From contig QHXW01000028.1 in NCBI GenBank assembly GCA_003223115.1, forward strand, positions 1 through 64,000: DNA of 64,000 nt, written 5' to 3'. The position numbers were made by a program, and so were the translations under genes. This DNA comes from Acidobacteriota bacterium. GTDB lineage: Bacteria; Acidobacteriota; Terriglobia; Bryobacterales; Bryobacteraceae. The notes beneath the pieces are model-generated. The model had not been told where the DNA came from. It searched no databases and saw nothing but the letters and a program-made list of their open reading frames with translations. Positions 51,465-58,866 of this stretch are shown one piece after another; positions within the stretch are counted from its first letter, which is position 1; each line of letters begins with the position of its first letter.

Positions 51465-53519
51465 TTGCCCCCTGAAGTCCGCCATTCCGTCTGCGCGCTC
51501 GATTGTCCGGATTGCTGCAGCCTGCTCATCAATGTCGAAAACGGCAAAGGCAGTCGGCTGCGCGGCGATCCCGATCATCCCGTCACTCGCGGATTTCTGT
51601 GCGGCAAAGTGGCGCGCTATCTCGAGCGTGAGTACTCGCCCGATCGGCTGCTCCATCCCCAGCGCCGCGTCGGCTCTAAAGGTGAAGGCTGCTTCGAGCG
51701 CATCACCTGGGACGAGGCGCTCGATGAAATCGCCGAAAAGTTAACATCCATCGCGACAGAGTTTGGCCCCGAAGCCGTGCTGCCCTACAGCTACGGCGGC
51801 TCCATGGGTTATCTGCAAGGCTCCGGCATGGATCGCCGCTTCTTCCATCGCTTGGGAGCGTCGCGCCTGGACCGCACCATCTGCTCGGCAGCGGGGGGCG
51901 CGGGACTGATGGACGCGCTGGGCGTTCGCTATGGCACTGAGCCCGAGCAGTTCCGCCACGCGAAACTCATTCTGGCCTGGGGCGCCAATATTCTCGGCAC
52001 CAACGTTCACTTGTGGCCTTTCATCGTCGAAGCCCGCCGCCACGGAGCGACATTCTACACCATCGATCCGCATCAGAACCGCACCGGCCGGCTCTCCGAC
52101 AAGCATTTCTTCATCAATCCCGGCAGCGATACGGCCCTTGCGCTCGGCATGATGCACGTCATCGTCGGCGAAAATTTGCACGACGCCGATTATGTCGCAA
52201 AGTACACATTGGGTTTTGACGACCTGCGTGAGCGCGTGACCGAGTATCCTCCGGAGCGTGTGGCCGCGCTCACCGGCATCGCGAAAGATGAAATTGTCAC
52301 GCTCGCCCGCGAGTATGCCACCACACGGCCGTCCGTGATCCGGCTCAACTACGGGTTGCAGCGCAGCGAGCGGGGCGCCATGGCCGTGCGGGCCATCTCG
52401 CTGCTGCCGGCGCTCACCGGTTCATGGAAAGAAATCGGCGGCGGCGCTCAGCTCTCTACATCAGGTGCGTTTCAGGTCAATCGCAATGCGCTCGAACGCC
52501 CCGACCTTCAATTGCGTTCGCCGCTCGGCCGTGAGGCGCGCATCGTGAATATGTCTCAGCTCGGCATGGCGCTCAGTGAGCTGGAAAATCCACAAATTCA
52601 TGCGCTGGTCGTTTATAATTCCAATCCCGCCGCGGTCGCTCCCAATCAGAATTCGGTATTAAAGGGACTGTGTCGCAACAATTTATTCACCGTGGTGCTG
52701 GAACAATTTCAAACCGATACCGCCGACTTCGCGGATATTGTGCTGCCCGCGACCACATTTCTCGAGCACACCGACGTCTATTTCGCCTACGGTCATTACC
52801 ATCTGCAGCTCGCGCGGCCCGTTCTTCCCGCCCCCGGTGAGACGAAATCGAATGTCGAGATCTTCCGGCTGCTGGCCGGCCGCATGGGCTTTGACGACGC
52901 GTGCTTCACTGAATCCGAAGACGGCATGGTTCGCGGCCTGCTCGATTCCAGTCACCCGTTCTTGAAAGACATCAGCATCGAGGAGTTGGATCGAGAGCAC
53001 TCCGTGCGGCTGCGTGTGGCTTCCAATGGCGATGCGTTTCTGCCGTTCGCGCAGGGCGGATTCGGCACGCCTTCCGGCAAATGCGAATTCAACGCTTGCA
53101 CGCTCGACTACACGCCGCCCGCCGAATCACGTCATGGCGACGCTGCGTTGCGCTCGAAATATCCGCTCGAGCTGATCTCGCCCAAGAACGACGACAGCAT
53201 GAACTCCACTTTCGGTTACCGTCCGGACCGCGATCATGAGACCTCCGTGTTGCGTCTTCACGTCTCCGATGCGGAGCGGCGCGGCATCAGCTCGGGCGAC
53301 CAGGTGCGTATTTTCAATGACCGCGGCTCCTGCTTGCTGGGGGCTGAGGTCGACGGCAGTGTTCCGGCAGGCGTGATTTGCGCTCCCTCGACGCGCTGGC
53401 CAAAGATGTCGCCCCAGCGCTCGAACGTCAACGTGCTCACATCAGAGCGGCTCACTGACAAAGGTGGCGGCGCGACCTTCTATAGTTGCCTGGTGCAGGT
53501 GGAAAAGAGTGGCGATTGA
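51465..53519 (+). CDS. Molybdopterin oxidoreductase catalytic subunit
   Basis: 684 residues of the DMSO reductase superfamily. The N-terminus binds one [4Fe-4S] cluster through CALDCPDCC and the later cysteine in GFLCGK. Bis-MGD binding regions and the C-terminal beta-barrel domain (QVRIFNDRGSCLLG) are present. The metal ligand may be the cysteine in RTICSAAGG. No twin-arginine signal, so probably cytoplasmic. No iron-sulfur or membrane electron partner is encoded next to it. The start is TTG 51465. A lipoprotein gene starts one base after its stop. Confidence 0.88.
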   Translation: MPPEVRHSVCALDCPDCCSLLINVENGKGSRLRGDPDHPVTRGFLCGKVARYLEREYSPDRLLHPQRRVGSKGEGCFERITWDEALDEIAEKLTSIATEFGPEAVLPYSYGGSMGYLQGSGMDRRFFHRLGASRLDRTICSAAGGAGLMDALGVRYGTEPEQFRHAKLILAWGANILGTNVHLWPFIVEARRHGATFYTIDPHQNRTGRLSDKHFFINPGSDTALALGMMHVIVGENLHDADYVAKYTLGFDDLRERVTEYPPERVAALTGIAKDEIVTLAREYATTRPSVIRLNYGLQRSERGAMAVRAISLLPALTGSWKEIGGGAQLSTSGAFQVNRNALERPDLQLRSPLGREARIVNMSQLGMALSELENPQIHALVVYNSNPAAVAPNQNSVLKGLCRNNLFTVVLEQFQTDTADFADIVLPATTFLEHTDVYFAYGHYHLQLARPVLPAPGETKSNVEIFRLLAGRMGFDDACFTESEDGMVRGLLDSSHPFLKDISIEELDREHSVRLRVASNGDAFLPFAQGGFGTPSGKCEFNACTLDYTPPAESRHGDAALRSKYPLELISPKNDDSMNSTFGYRPDRDHETSVLRLHVSDAERRGISSGDQVRIFNDRGSCLLGAEVDGSVPAGVICAPSTRWPKMSPQRSNVNVLTSERLTDKGGGATFYSCLVQVEKSGD

Positions 53520-54050
53520 ATGACGGCGCGGCGGACCGCGGCTTTGCTGCTGATCATCGGCCTTTGCGCTTTTCCCGGCTGCAAGAGAAGTAAGCGCGTC
53601 ACCGGGCAGACCGAAGAGGAGCCTCCACGCGCGCCTTCCACCGTGCACGTCGCTGATCCCAACGTGAAATCGCAACTGGTAGCGGGCTGGTACGATGTCG
53701 AGCAGAACTCCTGGCGCTGGACTTCAAAACGTTTTGCCGTGGTGCTGGGCACTCCGCGCGGTGCGGGCTCGAGAGGCGCCGAGCTCCAGATGCACCTCAC
53801 CATTCCCGATGTCGTCATTTCGAAACTGAAATCGATTGCGCTCACTGCTTCCGTTCAAGGCAAAGTGCTGCCTCCGGAAACTTACAACCAGCCTGGTGAT
53901 TTCCTTTACTTGCGCGATGTGCCCGGGAACTTGTTAAGCACTGATTCGGTCCGCGTTGATTTCGTGCTCGACAAAGCTCTGCCCCCCGGGAACATGGACC
54001 AGCGCGAGTTGGGAATTGTGGTGGACCGCGTCGGCCTCGAACCCAAATGA
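53520..54050 (+). CDS. Lipoprotein of unknown function
   Basis: 176 residues. A lipoprotein signal ending AFPGC puts the lipid-modified cysteine at residue 20. The mature part is a beta-rich domain resembling the C-terminal domain of the next protein (HENAFEFAFDLP). Starts immediately after the oxidoreductase stop and overlaps the next ATG by 4 bp, so the three form one operon. Role unknown. Confidence 0.68.
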   Translation: MTARRTAALLLIIGLCAFPGCKRSKRVTGQTEEEPPRAPSTVHVADPNVKSQLVAGWYDVEQNSWRWTSKRFAVVLGTPRGAGSRGAELQMHLTIPDVVISKLKSIALTASVQGKVLPPETYNQPGDFLYLRDVPGNLLSTDSVRVDFVLDKALPPGNMDQRELGIVVDRVGLEPK

Positions 54051-55948
54051 AAACGGGCGCTGCCGCCTGTGCGGGTCCGGCAACAACCGGGAGTCGGGTT
54101 TCTTCGGTGGGCGCCGCATTTTGCTGGCTGATCCCCATTATCTTTTGCGTGTTCCTCTACAGGCGCGGATTGTTTGCCTGGTTTCAGGCCGATGACTTCG
54201 CCTGGTTGAACCTCAACGGCCAGGTCCACAACTGGCGCGATTTGCCGCACGCGCTGTTTGCCCCCATGGCGCAGGGGACCATCCGCCCTTTGAGTGAGCG
54301 CGCGTATTTCATGGCGTTCGAGGCGCTATTCGGCGTAGATGCGTTGCCCTATCGTATTTGTGTCTTTATCGTGCAATGCGTCAACCTGGCACTTGTGGTT
54401 TCGATCACCACGCGGCTTGCCGGTTCCATCTTTGCCGGCGTTATCGCAGCGGTCCTGTGGGTGGCGAACAACGCCCTATTCCTGCCCATGGTGTGGTGTT
54501 CGGCTTTTAACCAGATTCTCTGCGGCATGTTTCTGCTCGGTGCATTCTGGTGCTTACTTCGGTATATCGAGACCGGTGAACACCGCTGGAATATCGGGCA
54601 GTGGGTTCTGTTCATCCTGGGGTTCGGCGCACTCGAAATCATGGTGGTGTATCCCGCGCTGGCCGCTGTCTACACGTTCGTTCGCGCCCGGAAATATTTT
54701 CGGTCGACGTTGCCGATGTTCGTGCCGTCTTTTGTTTTCGGCGTGGTCCATATGGCGGTCGCTCCAGCCCAGAAAGCCGGCGCATACACTTTGCATTTCG
54801 ACTGGACCATTCCTCCTACGTTTCTCACCTACTGGCGCTGGGCCTTGATTTCCTCGCAGACGCCCGCCCGCGGCGCTACGCGTTTGCTGCTTCTAGCTGC
54901 GGCCATTACCGTTGCACTGTTCGGCTTCGCCATCTTCCGCACTCGCCGCAAAGACTGGCTGCCGGTTTTCTGCCTGGCATGGTTTGTGATCGTGCTCGCG
55001 CCCTTGCTGCCGCTCCGCGATCACGCGTCGGATTATTATTTGTTTCTGCCGGCGATTGGGCCCGCAATTCTCAGCGGCTATGCGCTCGTCGATTGGCGGC
55101 GCGCGGTGTGGGGGAAAGTATTGGGCGTGGCGCTGGCCGCCGCTTATTTGTTGGTGATGGTGCGCGCCGATCGTTCGGCCGCCGGATGGTGGTGCGATCG
55201 CAGCTTAGCTGTCAAACGCATGGTGTTAGGCGTGGCGCGCGCCCATGAGTTACACCCCAATCAGGCGATTATGCTGGAAGGCGTGGACAGTACGCTGTTC
55301 TGGGGGGGAGTTTTCCACCGGCCTTTTTCCGTGCTCGGCATCTCAAACGTTTACCTCACACCGGGGTCAGAAAGTCGCATTGACCGGCATCCTGAGCAAG
55401 GCGACGTCTCTGCGCTCGTGTTGCCGCCTGGTCCGGCGCTTCGCGGCCTGAAAAATCAACAGGTTGTGGTGTATGCCGTGGGCGGCGAACGGTTGCGCAA
55501 TGTGACCTCCACCTATGCCAATATGGCGCTTAGCAACTGGAAAGACGAGCCTCCGACACGTGTCGACGCCGGTAACTTGTTCATGGCATACCTGCTTGGC
55601 CCTGGATGGTACTCCGGGGAATCCGGATACCGCTGGATGGGCGCCCGTGCCCAGCTCCGGATTGGCGGGCCGCGTACCCTCGCAGATCGTTTATACGTAA
55701 AGGGTTATTGCGCGAACGAACAGCTTCGAGCTGGGCCACTGCCACTCGAAATCACGGCGGGGAACAAGCGCTTGCCGCCGGTACAGATCGCCCCCCACGA
55801 GAACGCCTTTGAATTCGCTTTCGACTTGCCTTCGCAGCTCGTTGGGAAGGCAGAACTCCCTATTTTTCTGAAGGTTGGACGTACCTTTCGGCCGCCCGGT
55901 GACAGCCGCGATCTCGGTCTAGCCTTTGGCTCCTTCGAAATCCGATAA
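54047..55948 (+). CDS. Polytopic membrane protein, GT-C glycosyltransferase-like
   Basis: 633 residues with about 10-11 membrane helices in the first 400, followed by a periplasmic beta-rich domain. FQADDFAWL in the first external loop is the place and pattern of the acidic motif in GT-C lipid-linked sugar transferases. The C-terminal domain has no recognised family. It is the last gene of the oxidoreductase-lipoprotein operon. Substrates are not predictable. The glycosyltransferase reading rests on topology and the DD motif only. Confidence 0.68.
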   Translation: MKTGAAACAGPATTGSRVSSVGAAFCWLIPIIFCVFLYRRGLFAWFQADDFAWLNLNGQVHNWRDLPHALFAPMAQGTIRPLSERAYFMAFEALFGVDALPYRICVFIVQCVNLALVVSITTRLAGSIFAGVIAAVLWVANNALFLPMVWCSAFNQILCGMFLLGAFWCLLRYIETGEHRWNIGQWVLFILGFGALEIMVVYPALAAVYTFVRARKYFRSTLPMFVPSFVFGVVHMAVAPAQKAGAYTLHFDWTIPPTFLTYWRWALISSQTPARGATRLLLLAAAITVALFGFAIFRTRRKDWLPVFCLAWFVIVLAPLLPLRDHASDYYLFLPAIGPAILSGYALVDWRRAVWGKVLGVALAAAYLLVMVRADRSAAGWWCDRSLAVKRMVLGVARAHELHPNQAIMLEGVDSTLFWGGVFHRPFSVLGISNVYLTPGSESRIDRHPEQGDVSALVLPPGPALRGLKNQQVVVYAVGGERLRNVTSTYANMALSNWKDEPPTRVDAGNLFMAYLLGPGWYSGESGYRWMGARAQLRIGGPRTLADRLYVKGYCANEQLRAGPLPLEITAGNKRLPPVQIAPHENAFEFAFDLPSQLVGKAELPIFLKVGRTFRPPGDSRDLGLAFGSFEIR

Positions 55949-56126
55949 CTTGGCTTTGTTTTGGCAGTAAAACTGCTCACAGTGATTCCGTAATACGCTG
56001 GCACCAGCGGGAGACCGTAAATTTTAGTATGCAGGACTAAGATTACTTGAAACCTTTACTGTCATATAGCGTCATACGTGGTGATACGGAGGGGTCAGTA
56101 AGGGTTGGAATTGGAAGGAGATTCAG

Positions 56127-56510
56127 ATGACCAAGAACGAACTCGAAAAATACCGGAATGTGCTGGAAGCGAAACAGACCGAGTTATCCGCCAACCTGCG
56201 GAATCGGGGAGACATCGCCATCGAGAAGACGGCCGATGCCATCGACGAGGTGCAATTGGCGGGCGAGCGTGAGCTCGCGATTCGCAACCTGGACCGTGAC
56301 TCCAATCTCCTGCGGAAGGTGCGCGCCGCTTTGGGGCGGATTTCGGATGGCTCCTACGGCACGTGTTTGCACTGCGATGAGGAGATCAGCCCAAAGCGTC
56401 TCACTGCAGTACCCTGGACGCCCTATTGTATTAAGTGCCAGGAAGCTGCCGATCGCCACGAATTCGAGAGCTCGGACATGCCGGACCAGTTTCTGGCCGA
56501 CGCAGCGTAA
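56127..56510 (+). CDS. DksA/TraR-type zinc-finger protein
   Basis: 127 residues: coiled-coil N-terminal half and a C4 zinc finger, CLHCDEEI and CIKCQE, at about residues 90-115. DksA-type proteins insert into the secondary channel of RNA polymerase and modulate initiation, often with ppGpp. The acidic tip of the coiled coil is not exactly DxxDxA, so it may be a DksA-like paralogue. ATG 56127 follows GGAAGGAG. A strong terminator follows at 56534-56562. Confidence 0.87.
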   Translation: MTKNELEKYRNVLEAKQTELSANLRNRGDIAIEKTADAIDEVQLAGERELAIRNLDRDSNLLRKVRAALGRISDGSYGTCLHCDEEISPKRLTAVPWTPYCIKCQEAADRHEFESSDMPDQFLADAA

Positions 56511-56533
56511 CCTGTATCTCCTTCAAATCCGGA

Positions 56534-56562
56534 CGGGCGCGAATTCATTTCGCGCCCGTTTT
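56534..56562 (+). terminator. Rho-independent terminator of the dksA-type gene
   Basis: Perfect 10-bp stem (CGGGCGCGAA / TTCGCGCCCG) with a 5-base loop, followed by four T (56559-56562). The group II intron begins five bases later. Confidence 0.9.
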
Positions 56563-56566
56563 GCTT

Positions 56567-57215
56567 GTGTGCCGAGCATGTTCGACGGCTCGGGGGTGAA
56601 AGTCCCCTTGACAACCTGATGGAGGTGAATTCATAGCGAAGCGCAAGGGCGCTCCAGCGACGGAGGGTCTGAAAGAAGCGTGGAGCAAACGTACGAGCCG
56701 ATGGACCAGAACCGGATCTGAAGGCATACGGTGCCGGGCAAGTGGGCCAGTGACCATCCATCAAGGGCATCGCGAATTCGTGACTGAAGGCGTCGCAAGG
56801 GGCCTTGATTCCAGCAGAAGTCAGCCATGCCTCCGGCGTGCCGTGTTGAACAGCCTGTGACTTCGACCGCAGCCGACTACCGGCTTCCCGCGCCGCAGTT
56901 TTTGGGGAGACGGCCGATGTTGGAAATAAACGGCTGGACTGGAAGTCACAGACCAGCAGAGTCCGGTAACGGATGAAGGCCCGAACCGTGATCGTGGGTA
57001 GTAGTGCGCGACTGTCGTGCAGGCCATGCGCCAGCCAATCCGCTGCGGCGGAGCTTACCAGGCGCGGATAGGGTGAAGCCCGAAAGAACCCGGGAGCTTC
57101 TCACGGAACCCCCGGCCCTCACCGGCTCAAGTCACGGAACCGCAGTATGCGGACCCGCATGTACGGTACGGTGGTGTGGGAGGGGAGGAGCTGTCAGGCT
57201 TCCCCCTATCCCGAT
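56567..57215 (+). mobile_element. ORF-less group II intron remnant
   Basis: Starts GTGTGCCGAGCATG and ends in CCCTATCCCGAT, both typical of bacterial group II introns. Inside are the AGCGAAGCGCAAGGGCG and GGTCTGAAAGAAGCG stretches of domain I, and a domain V-like hairpin around GTATGCGG/GCATGTAC near 57136-57170 followed by domain VI. No reverse-transcriptase frame exists. The AGC of the domain V triad appears as AAC, so splicing is doubtful. Insertion right behind a terminator is the known habit of class C introns. A 149-bp repeat sits within it. Confidence 0.8.
56813..56961 (+). repeat. Structured dispersed repeat, copy 1 (about 149 bp)
   Basis: Homologous to 61508-61651 in the same orientation with about 93 percent identity by eye. 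It contains CTGTGACTTC and its inverted copy GAAGTCACAG about 85 bp apart, with a further CAGCCG/CGGCTG pair inside, so it can form a long hairpin. Lies within the group II intron remnant. Confidence 0.82.
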
Positions 57216-57283
57216 TTGCAGGGCGGAGTTTGCCGAAGATCGTGTCGAACTTTCGACAGGAATCGTCGAAACCGGTCGGAGTT

Positions 57284-57949
57284 TCAGCGCAGACCGATTA
57301 CGGAGAGCATCCGGCCCGCGTGATCCCGGTCGCGCCGGTAAGAATGAAAGTCATCCGGATGGCACAAGGTGCAGAGACCGGCAACGTAGATCTTTTCCGA
57401 CGGCACTCCGGACTCAATCAGTTGCTTGCGGTTGATTTCTGCTAGATCGAGGTGGGCGGAATGGGCCAAGTCACTCAGTGCTTGATCGTACTCTCTAAAC
57501 TGGCAAGCCACGTCCGCCCCCACCTCATAGCAACATTTTCCGATTCCTGGCCCGATCGCAACGTGTAGATCTTCCGCACGGCTGGAGAAATTTTCTTCCA
57601 GGTGCTTTACGGTCTTCCGTGCGATTCGGCTCACGGTGCCTCGCCAGCCCGCATGAACCGCCGCGACTGCCCGATTCCCGGGATCGAGCAGGAGGAGCGG
57701 AATGCAATCGGCGGTCTTGACGCCAACGAGCCGCCCCGGCGTGTTCTCGATGAGCGCGTCACCATCGCCGATACGGCCGCTCGAACCGCCGGCGCGCATT
57801 ACGATATCGGAGTGCACCTGGTGCAGGGTAGCGACCCGGTCCGCGGGCCAGAAATTTTCAGACCTGCGGGTGCCGAAGCCATGCTCCAGCCAATCAAACT
57901 GGTCGAAAGCACGGACTCGATAAACCTGATGGGAAGCTTTGTAAAACAC
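57284..57949 (-). CDS. pgeF: PgeF/YfiH-type multicopper (laccase-domain) protein
   Basis: 221 residues. Family motifs include HQVHSDIV, KTADCIPLLLLDP, AAVHAGWRGTVSRI and GPGIGKCCYEVG, which provide the His/Cys metal site. PgeF removes amino-acid errors from peptidoglycan precursors in E. coli; other members have purine-nucleoside phosphorylase or deaminase activity. The start is GTG 57949, 8 bp after nuoB. Confidence 0.9.
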   Translation of the reverse strand: MFYKASHQVYRVRAFDQFDWLEHGFGTRRSENFWPADRVATLHQVHSDIVMRAGGSSGRIGDGDALIENTPGRLVGVKTADCIPLLLLDPGNRAVAAVHAGWRGTVSRIARKTVKHLEENFSSRAEDLHVAIGPGIGKCCYEVGADVACQFREYDQALSDLAHSAHLDLAEINRKQLIESGVPSEKIYVAGLCTLCHPDDFHSYRRDRDHAGRMLSVIGLR

Positions 57950-57957
57950 GCCGGCGC

Positions 57958-58521
57958 CTACGCCGGATTCTGGATCTGCGAGATCATGACCTGCTGCTTG
58001 AAATTCTCGAGCATGGCCTCGTCGAGCCGGACTTCGGTGGGCCGCTTCACTAGCGTGGTCATCTGGTCGATTTTGTCCTGCAGCTTCAACAGCGCGTAGA
58101 ACAAATTTTCAGGGCGCGGCGGGCAGCCGGTAACATAGACGTCCACGGGGACAACTTTATCGACGCCCTGCAACACCGCGTAGGTATTGAACGGACCGCC
58201 CACGCTCGAACACGCGCCCATGGAGATCACCCATTTCGGATCGGGCATCTGATCGTAAATGCGCTTGAGCACCGGCGCCATCTTCAGTGTTACGGTGCCG
58301 GCCACGATCATGAGATCGGACTGGCGCGGGCTGGGGCGAAAGACCTCGGCGCCGAAGCGCGCGATATCGAAGCGCGACGTGGATGACGCAATCATCTCGA
58401 TGGCGCAGCAGGCCAGGCCGAAGGTGAGCGGCCAAAGCGCGGACTTGCGCGCCCAGTTGAATACGTAATCCACCGACGTGGTGACGAAATTTCTTTCAAA
58501 CTGATTCTGGATAAAAGACAT
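57958..58521 (-). CDS. nuoB: NADH-quinone oxidoreductase subunit B
   Basis: 187 residues. It carries the N2 iron-sulfur cluster of complex I with cysteines in [17 protein letters not shown] and [10 protein letters not shown]2 donates electrons to quinone at the membrane arm junction. No other nuo genes flank it. Genomes of this lineage can have more than one complex I cluster, so it may be an isolated subunit gene. pgeF follows 8 bp downstream. Confidence 0.95.
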   Translation of the reverse strand: MSFIQNQFERNFVTTSVDYVFNWARKSALWPLTFGLACCAIEMIASSTSRFDIARFGAEVFRPSPRQSDLMIVAGTVTLKMAPVLKRIYDQMPDPKWVISMGACSSVGGPFNTYAVLQGVDKVVPVDVYVTGCPPRPENLFYALLKLQDKIDQMTTLVKRPTEVRLDEAMLENFKQQVMISQIQNPA

Positions 58522-58866
58522 TGTTCCCGTTGGCCGTTATTTTACCAGCTATGCGGGCTCCGGGGGCCGGGGCGGAGTGGGAGTCAGCCAATTCTCCGGA
58601 GATGCCGGCCAGGGCTTGGTCTGGAGTGTCAGACGGGATTCCGGCTGGTGTGTCCAAAACGGCCCGCAAGTGCGTCGAAGGCACACGAGGAACATCTGTC
58701 AATAAGTTCATCGGCTTTGGCTGCAAGAGTATTAACTACTGGCTGGTCAGTTGCAAGCTACTTGCCTGGCTACGGCGCAATCTCTCGGAACTGTGTGCGA
58801 GAGAGTTTCGTCTATGGCCCTTGCTATAATCGAAAAACCGAACGTAAGTCGTTTTCCTATCACGAT

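Noticed and set aside
58648-58866. Longer N-terminus for the NHL-repeat protein
   Set aside because: The extension is not protein-like and would bury the signal peptide; ATG 58867 fits better.
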